Assembly (NCBI RefSeq): GCF_024713975.1
Contig: NC_091106.1
Span: forward strand, 15,774,501 to 15,838,500
Direction of reading: 5' to 3'
Length of the DNA: 64,000 nucleotides
From: Paralichthys olivaceus
Taxonomy: Eukaryota; Chordata; Actinopteri; Pleuronectiformes; Paralichthyidae
The notes under the pieces were generated by a model that searched no databases, had not been told where the DNA came from, and saw only the letters and a program-made list of their open reading frames with translations. Shown here one piece after another: positions 40,526 through 53,166 of the stretch. The position numbers were made by a program, and so were the translations under genes. Position 1 is the stretch's first letter. Each line of letters begins with the position of its first letter.

Positions 40526-43500
40526 TAAAGTCCAGAGAAAGTCGGGAGAATCCGATGTAAGAACAAAGCAGTGATCCCGCGCTGGATTCACAGTGAGCGA
40601 CTGGGGATGTTGATGCCGTCTTTAACGTGCGAAAGGAAAAAAAAAAAGAAACAAACGAATTATATAACATATAAATCAATACATTACTTCCTGCCTCTGC
40701 CAGCTGCACCTGGCTGCTCCACCTCTCGCCTGAATAATGTAGATGGAGGATTTGCTGTTAGGAACATGTCTGTGCAGAGAAGCTCCCCCTGAGCAATGCA
40801 TGTGTAAAAATCAAAAACGCAGCTAAAGTCCAGACCCAATTCTCCAGATTTAATCTGCAGGTTATGTCTGAAAAGGGCTTATCAAAGTAGCACAGACCTG
40901 CAGAAACATTTTGATGAAGAGGCAGCTCATGTAACAACTGAAACATTGTGGGCATCGATCTTTCATGTGTTTAATGTCACTGCTCACTCTAGTTTTCAAA
41001 TCTGTCTCTGCTGTATACACCTAAATCAAGACAAACAGTTTTAAATACAACCAAGTATTGTTCTGACTAAAATGACAAGAGTGTACAAGGAGCAGCTAAA
41101 TTAATTGTTCTCACTGGAAAAACTGACAAGACTTTATCACAGTCTAATAAAACATTACTGCAACTAGTCTTACCCCTCATAAATCTGGCCCTGAAAGTTT
41201 GGTGGGTCTTAAAGTGGAAGGGGGGAGGGGTAGTTCAGCACAAGGCAGTACATGTGACTTCACCGGAGAAAGAGATCCCACCCAGGGGCGACAATATGTC
41301 AAGCCGACACAAACATAAACACACCATCCGTAGCCCATCTTCATCTGTAAATAGGCCAGATGAATTTTCAGGAGATTGTTTAGCAACTCTCAAAAGGGGA
41401 TCTTTGCGATACACAACTTATCACTCATGTTCAAACATTCCCTCTACTACAGAAATGATTTCAGGGGAGGAGAAAAAATGTTTTTGACCTGTCGCCACTT
41501 TGTCTCCCAGTTTTCCCCTCTTCCTTTATCCCACTCCATTTCAACAGCTGCATATATGTGTTGGCTGTTATTTTTTTTTGTCAAATGAGGTACAGAAGTG
41601 TTCTCTGGGATATTATATAGACACATCTAAATATATATATGTTTATCTTTCCCTTTTTTAACAGTGCCTGGTAGTAAGTAAGACATTGGAGTAAAGGTAA
41701 TGGACGTAAAAGCGGTTTGCATCAAGTCCCACCAATTTTGGAATGTAGAGGACCTGATTTAATCCATGCTCAATAATGATGCATGGCGAGCAAGAAAAAA
41801 AAGCATGGACTTGTCCCATAGAGTTGAGTAAAACAGGGCATATTTTGACCCATGTGCTGCTTCACCCAGGGGTATAGAAAGTAGTCTGGGCCTTGTTGTC
41901 GCATTGATTTCAACAAGATGTTCCTGGATTGCGGGCTCACATTCAGTCACGTCTGGGTGAGACAGTTACACCACCCTGACAGGATCGTTATAGTTTAGGA
42001 GGTCCTTTCAGCTCAAATGCAGGCCTTAATTATCCATAAGTGGTCAGTGTAGATCAGTGAGTGGAGGAGTGGGTTGTGCGTAAGACCCTTACACACCCAT
42101 GATTATTATAACTAGTAAACTGTTCTCAGTGCAGATTTGTAGACAATATTTATATATCTCACCTGGCCTGGGATAGCATTGTTATTTCCCAGGAGGACCT
42201 GACAAATGTTGCTAAGGAAAAGGACATTCAAACTACTTTGCTTGGCATGCTGCTGTCAAGATACTATCAGATACTATCTGTCTGTGATACACAAATCGGT
42301 CAAACCTTAGAACAATTTGAAACGACATGACACTGCATAACCTGCAAACAATGTAAGTCACAGAAAAAGCCAAACAAAGATGGTATGCCACCTCAATGGC
42401 TTTGTTTGACATATCCCCAACTTAATCCTCAGGGTTTTGTCCTTTTCTTTCTACAGTTTTTTAAAGGAGTAGCATCCATTTACAGGTTCAATGGGGGGTG
42501 GAACTTTTTCTCACCTGTATCCATTTACATCCAATATACAAACACCCTACAGGTGGAAAATACTAGGGCCAATATCTACACAAGCGACCAACCTGGTTAC
42601 AGATATCTTCTGGTTAAAAATTAACTACGTTCTTGCTGTTGATTATATAGGAGTTTGACTCTATAGGTGGAATGAGGAAATATACTTATACCAAGTATGA
42701 TGCTCTAACAAACTATAAGTTACTGAAAAGAAATCATTCATAATGCAAAATCAGTCAAATGGGAAATCACTCATACGTCATACATAACTTTAATAATACA
42801 GTGTAAATTTCTAAGATGCTCAGCAGCTGCAGTAAATATCTTTGTTCATCTATTCGGGGGGGAACAGACTAACTGATTCAGCAGTGTTTGGCCTGAGTGA
42901 TCACACAGGATGACAAAAAATGCTTGGAATGTGCATCTTTATAGAGATTACAGGGTGAGCTCCCCCGAACAAACATTTTTAGACTGACTGGTGGAGAGTC
43001 CCAGGTATTTAACTTTGTGGGTGGGGGACCTACTACAGGTCTGACACCACTTACCCCCAAGCTATAGTTCTGTCCTTTTATCCCTTCACAAGAGATTTAA
43101 CAACTACTTTACACCTTGCCTCAGGGGATTTGAAGGGCTCTAACAACTGTTGTTAAGACGACCAGGGGCACTAATGAACCAAGTGAAATCAATGGCCTTG
43201 ATAATGACCCCACAGAGGTCAAATACCCTGGGCTCCCAACCAGTTAAGCTGTGGTTATTCTGGGTGGATTGGTCATTGCACATGCCAACGATGATGTTAA
43301 CACGACAGCTTTCCCTTTTATATACACGCTTAAGACGAAGAAGAAACATAAACAGAAAGTGTTTGACACCAGCTTGTTTCTTCCAGGAGAATAACTAAGG
43401 TCATTTGCACACTATGTCACATTTAACAACCACTAGTTGATCCTTCTTTGCATTATATTACTGTGTGAACACATAGATATGATAAAATCTACAGAAAAAC

Positions 43501-43921
43501 TAGTTCATCATACAGAGCCTTAGCAACCCTATCTTCACAGAACAATTGTTATGTTCCAACAGTCTGTGTGGCCAATCAGAGGTGAGACAGACCGCAGAAA
43601 ACAAAGATGGCTCTTGCAGGAGTCTCGGAGGAGCTGGGCTGAATGGCACAACAATCACTGAACGGGTAGGTGCTGTCTGCTAATGAGAAAATCCCCTGTG
43701 GCTTTATGAGTCACTGATGTGTCAGGTCCTCACAGCCTCATAGGACCAACACTCATCAGGCCTATGCAACATGTATAATATCTAAACTGCAGAAGGTCTG
43801 TGACAACCGACAAGAGAAAAACAGCAATCTTGCAGTGACTTTGCATGTTTAGACAAAAACAAAAATCAACTACTCATCTTTCTTCAATTTAAAGTCAAAG
43901 GAAATGTAAACAATCTACAGT

Positions 43922-44181
43922 TTAAGGGTCCGGTGTGTAAGATTTAGGTGAAAAGGAACTATTGTCAGAAATGGATGTAAAATAATCCTCATGATGTTTT
44001 CACTAGTTCATTTCATCTGTCATATGAATTGGAATTTTCTTTAGCCCAGTTTTTATGACAACTGAAGGATACCAGAGGTTCTTTTTCATGTTTGGAAGTG
44101 GAGGATAAGGTGAGGGGTATTCAGCTGCATCATGCAATTTCAACACTAGATATCACAAAATTCTACACACTGTACCTTTAA
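43922..44181. mobile_element. TTAA-flanked MITE, internally deleted copy (260 bp)
   Basis: Starts 'ttaagggtccggtgtgtaag' and ends with 'tacacactgtacctttaa', TTAA at both ends. It has the same family and termini as 25043-25416 but in opposite orientation, and lacks roughly 110 bp of the middle including the 'ggcggcctccatagagagg' part. Confidence 0.75.
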
Positions 44182-47100
44182 ACACTGTAATATAACCTGA
44201 TGACTCCACCCCTGGACGTGCATATCAGATTGATGTGTTGTATTACACAACTTTAATATGAAGACCTCACCCATTGTACCAAGAGCTTAAACCCCACGTT
44301 AAAGTTTGCAACGGTTATATTACAATTTCAATTCATTTAATTTTTAACTTGAGTGGAATCCAGTAGAGCAAAGCAAACCAATCCTACACATCTGTCTAAC
44401 TCTTATCATAGAAAAAAAATAGAAGGGAAGTAGTCTGATAATCTGCACCAAACCACAAATTCATAGATCAATGTCCACATATTTTGTCCTGAGAAATTGA
44501 TGACAAATACATGTTGTGGAAAGCGTACTTTAAATTGAAAATACTTTAAAGTGCATGTAAAGCAAACTCCATGAGAAACTTAACGTATGTGTAATGTGAG
44601 GGAAAGAGTTACTCTAAACAAGTCAGGGCAAGGGATTATCCAGCTAAGGTGTAAGCAGGTCAGACAATAGCTCAAAACAGTGATGAAGCTAGTGTTCACA
44701 GGGCCAGCATGCACTACTTAAAATTCCTTACCATCACTCCCACTCCACACCCTTGTCCACATGCATTAACCACAGCATTTGTCATGTACCTGCACCATCT
44801 TTTTCAATACAAAATCTCCCGTACACATTATTTGAAGTCAAATTCAGGGGAAAAAAACTCACTTTAAGTCAGTCTGGCTCCTTTATGCATTCAAATGAGC
44901 GAGGACACAAGACTACTTCTTTCCCACAAGAATTATTAAAATTTCATTTCATTTTCTGAAATACACAAAACTGGCTTAATCAAAGTGCAACTAACCTAGA
45001 TTTTACGAAAAGCAGTTGTAGGCCAGGAAACTGGGGCATCACGTGCGTGACAGTAAAACTTCATGTGTTTCTAATTATGGTCAAAACAAGATAAAAACAT
45101 TACATATTGTTTCTCTGGAGGCAAACCTATGATGGACATCAAAGAATCAATGGCTGTGGTCTGGCACTAACATGGTGGTGCAATATGTCTGAACAACAAA
45201 CAGGCATGGCCTGTTTGGTTGGAGGATTGAGCCTTAAATACGGTGGAGAGGAGCAGATGCGCGTATTTGTAAATGTCATTTTAGAAAGGTTGAATTAACC
45301 TTTCAAGAGTCAAATGTATATCAATTTTAGGATGTATTAAGACCCACACAGTATTTTCCAGTATGTATCTGATGGAGTTTTGTACAACAAAATAAACAGA
45401 GTAATTCAGCAAAACTGTATCAATAGCGTGAACAAATTTAATGAAGCAATAGTTTGATCTTCTTTCTCGCCTTCGTCATGACAACAAACACAGTCACTAA
45501 GACTGTGTTTGCTCTTCTCTAAGTTGAAGGTGAGGAATCATTTGTTAAGCTTCTATTGCTCAAGTCTGATTTGCTCAGGTGGGGAAGTGGTTACCCGGGA
45601 ATTAATGGGGGTTTATGTGGATTATTACTTCATCATTATTACTTCCTCAAAACACCCAGTGACTTTTACGTCATATAAACCCAACAACCACAAGTATGCA
45701 ATAAGTTTGCAGGTATATCATTAGATAGGCAACATTTACCTTAAGATCTGTAGTATCTAACCTTCTCTGAGGTGTCTTGTAAATCTTTCCTATTCCCCTG
45801 GTGCTCTCTATGTCTGTCTTTTCTTTGTAATGAAGACATATCTGAGGAAGCTGACACTAACGTGGCACACAGAAAAGTGCAAACATCACTCAGAGGGAGG
45901 CTATCATTTAGCTATGGAATGTTATATCTGAGGCTCTGAGTGACTGAGTCATATCCATTAAAGCTATGCTGTTTCATTCATAAAAATTACAGTGTACTCT
46001 AATGTCATTATGTGAAGAACATCCAATGAGTATAACCAACAGCCCAGATACAGAAGCCGGAGTGTGTGCTTGTCCCAGAGGTAGAAAGATACACTTCTGT
46101 AGGAAAGTGACACTTGATATCAGAAATGTGCCTCTTGTCTTAACACAACAGAGGCAGGAAACATGCTTTTTTGCCAGTCTCTGGAAAGTTTATGATCTCA
46201 GATTAGTCAATGGGTTTGGTTGTCAGCTAAGACAGTTTTCCAGAGCTGAATCATAGCTATGCCTACAGAAAAGTCATTGTTTCAGCTAGAGGACAAGAAC
46301 CTCTGCTGTGCCTGTGCTTGTCAAATGCACCCGCTTGCTTCTTGATAGTCTGACATGCTTTTGCTTTGGCAATGATGTTTACTTCTCTGCGAGGGATGCT
46401 GTGGATGCAGTGACAACAATGCATCCCATTCACTTCCTAACATTTTGCAGCCTTATACACAAAGAGCATTCACACTGTTTATGTCTGTGTGAAAAGCTGC
46501 TTTCTCACCATCCCCTGCACACAAACATCTCCCTGTGCATTTCACTCGCTGGTTGGGCTCATCTCTCTGTCTCTTACTATGGCATCAGTGGATGCTGGGT
46601 TAGCATTTCTTGCTAACAGGGCAGGTCGGTGTTTTTTCAAACTGTTGAAACACATCTGTGATCAACTCTTTCCTCCCCAGAGAGAAGATACGTGTCTATT
46701 TGACTTAGTGGAAAACTGTGCTAAATCAGGTCAGCCGTCCCGCCCCGTTCTGAGCCCAACCAGGCAAACACAGACCGTGTCAGGACAACAGAGCAGGCGA
46801 ATGATCAGAAGTCCTGCGTTAATATTGACAGGGGACTCTGCCTGGGAATATTTTGACTACCAGTGTTGCGTTAGTCGGCGGCACACCTGTGACACAGCGT
46901 TACATAAAAACACCATGGCTGAAGAAAGGTGACTACAAACACTGCTTACATTCACATTAAGGCCCCGACAGCCGCTGCACGGCACAGGCTTAAGAGCTTA
47001 CAGTCTGAAACCTTAAAATAGATAGCACTGGCGTCTTCAGTGCTAAGCTCGCTAGCCACAACACTGGGGCTCCTGGTGTGGCGCGGGGTTTTGGGGGTAA

Positions 47101-47526
47101 CAACCAGTTAGCTTGACGGCTGTGAATCACATTGGTGCTAACACGTTTATGTAAACTACACATTAACCTCGATGCTAACAACTCGGGTGTAGCTCCTCCA
47201 GTGCAGGGGGATCAACGTTGACGGGAGATGTCCAGTCGTCAGCCGGTGTAATGTTTGAACACAAGGCCGGTGAGCAGCGTCTCTAAGCTGAGCGTAAACA
47301 TCACGATCACCGCGGCCATTGGAACACAGCACACGGCTGAGAAACGCGACTGTGCGTGTGTTACAGTGCAGCTCGTTACCTGAGAGTTTGTCAAACACAT
47401 GAACGAACAGTTTACCTTCACTTTGATTCGCTAACACACACTCAGGACTGAGGAGGCTCAGTGGGCGAGGATCCGGGGCTATTTCCACACGGACAGTAGT
47501 GATATAAACGTGTTAAATGGTGTTAC

Positions 47527-47690
47527 CTTGTGGAGGGACCTCTCCTCTAGTGTCTGTCGTCGCGGCTTTGCGGGACGTCTGTGTGCGTGGGTCTGTCCGG
47601 TGCTTTCATGAGTGGGCGGTTTGACTGAGGCGACGAGCTCCCCTACCGTCACTCGTGCGGCGTTCACGCACCCTCAAACATATCCCCCCT
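47527..47690 (-). promoter_or_regulatory. sgms1: Candidate sgms1 noncoding first exon and CpG-rich promoter
   Basis: A CpG-rich island in AT-rich surroundings. On the minus strand a GC-rich segment ends CACAAG|GTAACA at 47527/47526, a good splice donor, with no long open frame of its own. Its position upstream of the sgms1 coding exon and orientation fit a noncoding first exon, as found in mammalian SGMS1. The transcription start is not determined. A second donor-like site (CAG|GTAACG) lies near 47.38 kb. Confidence 0.4.
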
Positions 47691-49541
47691 AAGAGACGCT
47701 ACACATGCAGTTCTCGTACGACCAAGCGACGGAGTAGATGGTTCTAAGTGTTGCAGCAGCACGGCCCTAACCATGACTAATACGTTTACTAGTAAATCAA
47801 CAGCCTTGTGTATTTAATGTACTGTTTCGCAAAATAATACGCGACGAGACGGGTTTCTACTACTTCGGAGAGACGCACGTGAATGCAGCAGCAACAGAGA
47901 CAGCTACGCAGAAAGTGCAGCGTTGGAGCAGCAGAGGCCAAATGTCCAGCTCTACGTCATCTGAAGCCATCTGTCGGTGAGGCTGTGAACACACCACGGA
48001 TGCATTGATTGATTGTTGTACTTGAGAAGTATCTTCACAAGTTGTACAAGTGTACACAGGCAACTACTCCCTATTGCTCTCCCTTCACATGCTCTCTCGT
48101 GTATACATAGATTCTTGTCCGTGCACTTTTACGTCCCTGGATTCTTCCACAGCTCATTTGTTGAATAAACTCCACATACAGAAAAGTCAGCACTCGTTAG
48201 CATTGTTGCAGATTTTCCAACACATGCACCACTGTGAATTCCATCAGATGAGCCTTAATAAATGGAAAGGACAACCTTCACTAAATGTATTAAATGTAAA
48301 GTTTCACAATTTGCTTAAAGACATTAATTTAAACAACTTCTGCTTTCATGTAATAACACATGATCAACTCATGTGGATACAATTCCACTGCTGATAAATG
48401 ACTATGTTGTCTTGAGTAAAGCAGTGATGGATACAGATTTTTATGGTCATCGTCCTAAATTTAACTTCCATGTGTATGGGTTGAAATTTCAGTCTGATGA
48501 CCTAAAGAGATACTTTATTGATCCCACAAGGAGGAAATTCTTTTTACACTCATTTTGCTTTACACATGCAGTTTTTAACCCACAATCCCACACACACACA
48601 AAGGGCTCATAGACATGCAGAGAGATGGTAGAGTGATAGAGACTTAGAAGTACCACTTGACATTTGAATGCATTCTTGTACTAATTACACTGTTCATTCA
48701 TGCTGCCTCTTCCACTGATGAGTTCAATCACTTTGATGAGATAGGATCATTCGTCATTGCCTATCTTGAATACCCACTGAGTATATTTTCTTCTGTTTGG
48801 TCTGACAGAGCATTCACTGTCTCTGTAGGTAAATTTCCATCCTGAACTGATACTTGACTCCTTCAAGGATCAACAATGGATCCATTTCATTCATCTCTTG
48901 CGCTGTAATCAGAAATAGCTTCTTATCCGTGTAAAGCACGTAACACCATTAAGACCTGCACAACACAGATTATTCTCCAGTTTACATGGTAACACAGACC
49001 TTCTTGTTCCAGGCTCTGATAATTCATAGAAAAATAACATTTGGCATCACTGGCATGTCCTCCTCTGTGATGAATGTTTTTATCATCGATACTTGGATCT
49101 GAAAACAGTTGAAGTGTAACTGCTGAGGCTGTGGTGAGGAGTATTTGTGTCTCTACGTCAGTGTTGTCAAACCAGAAAGTTGTGATGAAGAGTAGATAAA
49201 GTGTGCGGCTTCCAAACAACACTGCACTTCTCCATATTAAACAGCTCCACGGTGCCATAGTAACATATTTGAATATATGGCACATTGTTAAACTGAAACT
49301 TTTTCGTTGTAAACAATCAATCAGAATTTATAACACAAGGAGCAGCTGGATGATGGTATGAGATTAAATATCTTACATCTGTGAACACTTTTATTGTCCA
49401 CTATTTTTTTTTGGTCAACATGTTTACATTTTAGGGTGAGCTGAGGAAACTGGGTTAAACAAACTGGACTCTGCTCACACTGTCACACAGATGTTGTAGC
49501 TTTGGAAACAGCGGCTTTTGAAGCCTTGTCTTTTGTGCATC
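47691..49541. other. Intergenic between sgms1 and minpp1
   Basis: About 1.85 kb separating divergently transcribed genes. It holds a repeat fragment near 48490-48545 and possibly another at 48790-48880. No gene recognised. Confidence 0.5.
48490..48545. repeat. Fragment of 'atactttattgatccc' dispersed repeat
   Basis: 'gatactttattgatcccaca' followed by 'aggaggaaattc' matches the widespread fish repeat with 'actttattgatccc...ggaaattc'. Only the terminal portion is recognisable. Confidence 0.5.
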
Positions 49542-50121
49542 ATGCTGGCTTTTCATTGGACATCTGCTGTCTTTTATTTCTTTATCATCTTGTGCTGTTT
49601 ACTCACCTATGTGTCACTTGAAGATGATCCAAAAATACCACGAATCGCTGAATATTTCAACACAAAAGGGAGGTATGAGGAAGTGAACAAGTATCTCAGA
49701 GACGACATACTCGCAATCAACAGATCTATTTTACATCCTCCGTCAGCAAACTGCCGTGAAATCTACCTGACGGCCATTATAAGACACGGCACAAGATACC
49801 CAACGACCAAAAGCATCAAGGAGATACAGCAGCTCTACAGCATCGTCCTGCACAATGCCTCAGGCGAAAAGAGTCGGCTGCGTGAGATCAAGAGCCAGTG
49901 GACGATGTGGTACACTGAGGACATGGACGGCAGGCTCGTCCAGAAAGGAGTGAGCGATCTCAAGCATCTGGCCATCAGGCTGTCTAAGCTCTTCCCCTCA
50001 CTGGTTTCAGAGGAGAAGCTTCGAGGTGGATTCATCCAGTTCATCACCAGCTCAAAGCACAGATGTGTCAACAGCACCTTGTCCTTCAAGGCAGGACTGA
50101 CAGAGCTGTGGGATATCAAAG
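49542..50121 (+). CDS. minpp1: minpp1 upstream copy, exon 1
   Basis: 193 codons plus 1 base, donor G|GTAAGACC. Contains the signal-like N-terminus, GRYEEVN, the RHGTRYP catalytic loop and SSKHRC. The last 244 bases of the exon are almost identical to the downstream copy; the first part is only about 75% identical. Confidence 0.88.
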
Positions 50122-52136
50122 GTAAGACCTTGAAATCGATAATGGTGATGTTGTTGCAGGGATTTATGACTTAGATGCCTTTTCAGCACAATCTGTTTTT
50201 TCCCAGATCAGGACTTTGACCATGCAGTGAACGATTCTCTGATGAGGTTTTTTGACAAGTGCCCCAGGATCGTGCAGGAAGTTGATAACAACTCGTCAGC
50301 TATGGCCGAGGTGAACGAGTTCAAGCAGGGACCCGAGATGAGGAGAGTCCAGGAGAAGATTGCAGACCGTCTCAGCGTTCCGTGCAGTCTCATCACACAC
50401 GGTCTTATCTCACTGTTAGGGTTACCTCTTAAGAGCCACTGAGTGTGTAATGTACATGTGCTCTACACATTTAGTTTTCATCAGAAGGATCCATATGCTC
50501 AGTTGTCAGACACTAGGATTCTTAAATGTCTGCTCAAGACTATAGGGTTTCTGTCCCAGGGCTATTGTCCCTTTATCCAATAGTAATTGTATACGGCTTT
50601 ATACATCTAATTAAATCATATAAATGAGAAGTAATGGTGGTTGTAGTGTGGAGGACAATGTGAAGAACATCCCAATGATAATTTCTGACACTAGGTGGAG
50701 CTCTTTTATATTTTGGTGTAGCAAAGTCTGTGGTGTAGTTTATCTTGTTATGTAAGTTATTGAATTAGATAAATAGGCATCAAAAGGTCACAATTATTAA
50801 GCAGCTAATGTCTACCTCAGTGCTCCAAATTTAGGATTGAGATAAAATACTTTTTGAGCAATATATAAAATATTTTTTGTGCTTTACTTTGGAAAATGCA
50901 CTGTGACTTTCTGGCACCTCAGATTATTAAAATGGCAGCAGTTCCTCTTTAACTTAACCTTTTATACCAACCTCTCTCCTGCAGATATGGCTGAAGCGGC
51001 ATTTTACTTGTGTACTTATGAATTTGCCATCAAGGAGGTGAACTCCCCGTGTTGTCAGCTCTTTGATGAGGAAGACGCAAAGGTAAAAGATCATCAGTGG
51101 TTAACTGTGAGTACATTAATGTGGCAGAGGCATCAAATCCTTCTCTTACATCAGCTATGGAGTTTTAGTGGGTAATTAAATTTAGGGAATATCTGTTATT
51201 GAAAAGGATTGTTCATTTATGGGGGTTGTTTATCCCAGTAAGGATGAATGGGGTGTTTTCCTGAACAATCAGACTTTTCACAGGTTTTTGTCATAAAAAA
51301 GTGTGGGTTTTACAATTAAATTAACAATGACTCTGTCCTATTTAAATCTCCCTGTAAACATCAACCTGAATCTGAAGCAGCTAAATGGAATTCAGCCATT
51401 TCATTTTAATTTGCACCTGTACAAAAAAATTCTGAAACAGCCCTGAATTTAGTAATAGAAAAATGTCTGTTCAATTCCACTGCGACAGGTCAATTTATTT
51501 ATAGAGCTTTTTGTCACCAAGTGCAAAACGGGATGTTTTTCTACATTAGTAAATATTGTTTAGATTTTCCACTAAAAAGCCCTGACGAATTTAGAGTGAA
51601 AAGAGGATACAGAGAAGGGGTAAAAAAGAAGCAGCTTCTTTATCATCTGTGGGGTTTAGTATTCGGTTTATATTTAGAGGACGGTTGTTTTGTAATCGAG
51701 TCACGACAAAGTAACACTTAAGATAACCAGAGAGGCACTTTAGCTGATCTGATTTGGGTCAACCTGGGGCACATAAAAGTATGGAAACAACTGAGTCCAA
51801 CACAAAGCAACAAATAGCCTCAAATCATCTTGATATCCTATTGTTTCTAAAGAAGGAAGGAGGCATTATTCACATAAGAAAGAGTTTTTTGTGTCTCCTG
51901 TTACAGGCTGACCTGAAGCTCAGGCAGCCTGAAATGCTACCTCACGTAAAACAAAAGTATAAGGCCCATAAACACACAGGCTAACTTTGAACTGTGCACT
52001 AATAGGTTATGGAGTATGCAAGTGACCTGAGGGAATTCTGGAAAAGAGGCCATGGTTATGATATTAACAGAAAGTCGAGCTGCATTCTCTTCCACGATGT
52101 GTTTCACCGACTGAACCAGGCAGCCAGTGCTTACAA
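49542..52136 (+). CDS. minpp1: minpp1 upstream copy: duplicated exons 1-4, no terminal exon of its own
   Basis: Histidine-acid-phosphatase family enzyme of the ER lumen that dephosphorylates InsP5/InsP6. Exons 49542-50121, 50207-50401, 50985-51082 and 52006-52136 match those of the downstream copy in length and phase (exons 2-4 identical in length; exon 1 three codons shorter). All four frames are open. The start is ATG 49542, followed by a hydrophobic signal-like stretch; an in-frame TTG 24 bases upstream is not used as the start. RHGTRYP is intact at residues 81-87. No exon with the HAE motif lies between 52137 and the next copy. Exon 4 ends in phase 2 with a strong donor (AA|GTAAGT), so it could splice to the shared exon at 57362 and give a 462-aa enzyme. 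Otherwise this is a 3'-truncated duplicate. Confidence 0.75.
50207..50401 (+). CDS. minpp1: minpp1 upstream copy, exon 2
   Basis: 195 bp after acceptor TCCCAG. Encodes QDFDHAVNDSLMRFFDKCPR and then [20 protein letters not shown]. The donor is ACG|GTCTTATC, much poorer than the GTCAGTAA of the downstream copy. Failure to splice would read into a stop at 50440-50442. Confidence 0.8.
50443..50984. other. Intron 2 of minpp1 upstream copy
   Basis: AT-rich and unrelated by eye to the matching intron of the downstream copy. No feature recognised. Confidence 0.5.
50985..51082 (+). CDS. minpp1: minpp1 upstream copy, exon 3
   Basis: 98 bp, acceptor CTGCAG, donor AAG|GTAAAAG. Encodes MAEAAFYLCTYEFAIKEVNS and then QLFDEEDAK; same length and phase as in the downstream copy. 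Confidence 0.82.
51083..52005. other. Intron 3 of minpp1 upstream copy
   Basis: About 0.9 kb of noncoding sequence. No repeat family recognised. The sequence just before exon 4 is alignable with the downstream intron ('acac.caggctaac'). Confidence 0.5.
52006..52136 (+). CDS. minpp1: minpp1 upstream copy, exon 4
   Basis: 131 bp, VMEYASDLREFWKRGHGYDI through RLNQAASAY, donor AA|GTAAGTGA. The acceptor is 'gcactaatag', with most of the pyrimidine tract of the downstream copy lost, so its strength is doubtful. Frame and length are conserved. Confidence 0.78.
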
Positions 52137-52259
52137 GTAAGTGATCTTCAAAAGATGGAATGTAGGTTAAACAACATGTCACCGTCAGCTGCCTCTAAAA
52201 TCCGAACAATCCATTTCGCCATATAAATGGACGCAGCAGAGGTTTGGTCTGTTTTGTGT

Positions 52260-52380
52260 ATGTATGTGTGTGTGTGTATATGTTAATAATAGTGTTTTGA
52301 TGACTTGTTTCATCTACATGTCCCCAATGAGTATGTGTGTTTTTGTCAGATGTGTGTGTGTGTATATGTGTGTCTGTAAG

Positions 52381-52412
<32 letters not shown>
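52260..52412. repeat. Interrupted (TG)n microsatellite
   Basis: Several tg/gt runs, the purest at 52382-52412. Confidence 0.95.
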
Positions 52413-52416
<4 letters not shown>

Positions 52417-52471
52417 TGGAAACCTGGGGAGTTGTTACAAACACACTTTTCACCTCCCAGACATCGTGACT

Positions 52472-52565
52472 AGGGATGTCACGATATGAAATTTTAGCGC
52501 CGATTATTGTCAGAGGAAATATCACGGTTTCACGATTTACAAGATTATTGATTAAATGAAAAACA
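52472..52565. repeat. Possible hAT-type MITE fragment ('agggatgtcacgatat')
   Basis: 'ctagggatgtcacgatatga', 'gccgattattgtcagagg' and 'atcacggtttcacgattta' resemble the start of a common fish nonautonomous hAT element. The other end was not found. Confidence 0.4.
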
Positions 52566-52769
52566 AACAATAAATAGCTAATAATATAGCTAATTAACTA
52601 CAATATTTATTATTATTATCAACTATATCCAGTTAGTTTTTATAGTGTAACGTTTGGGTATTTAAAAGTAATTTATGTAAGCTGTTTCAGTTGCCTTATT
52701 GTGGAAGGTTGGTCAGTGAATTTGTGTATCCTGTCATCATAAGCAGTATATCTGTATGGGACTTTTATT

Positions 52770-52793
52770 GTGTGTGTGTGTGTGTGTGTGTGT
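52770..52793. repeat. (TG)12 microsatellite
   Basis: Uninterrupted tg dinucleotide run. Confidence 0.95.
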
Positions 52794-53166
52794 ACGCATG
52801 CTGGTCAGAAACCGAAAGTAAACAAGCTGTGAACTCCTCTGATGGAGTTCTTTGTCCAGCGTTGGTGGAAATAAGGCCGTTAAGTCAGTTCCCTCTTCTC
52901 AACTAATGTTTCAGTGGCTCGCCCACACAAATTACGTGACTTGCGAGAGATTTCATCACGCGGTGCACACACAAATTTTAAAAAATCACTAGTATGCTCA
53001 TGCTAGCATTCTAGCGTTAGCACCAATGTGATGGGTTTATTTAAAGTCCACCCCCTTGCAGAAAAAATATTTTTAGAGTTTGAGACAAACAATGGAAAAA
53101 TAAAATAAAATCATGTAAAGTGTAACACTAAAAAACATGTTTCCTGTTTCCAAAGCCAGAAACACT

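Larger units (their letters stand above)
36838..47526. other. sgms1: sgms1 5' UTR intron (about 10 kb), no other gene seen
   Basis: Lies between the first coding exon and the candidate noncoding first exon. It contains a hAT-like repeat at 38081-38365, a Tc1 fossil at 40206-40525 and a short MITE at 43922-44181. Open frames up to 147 codons (46.5-46.9 kb) have no recognisable similarity. Additional noncoding exons may exist but cannot be called. Confidence 0.5.

Noticed and set aside
46489-46932. 147-codon frame in the sgms1 5' intron
   Set aside because: No recognisable domain or composition typical of coding DNA; probably chance.
49518-49541. Extension of the upstream minpp1 copy to an in-frame TTG
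   Set aside because: TTG is not a plausible eukaryotic start; the ATG at 49542 directly precedes a signal-peptide-like stretch.
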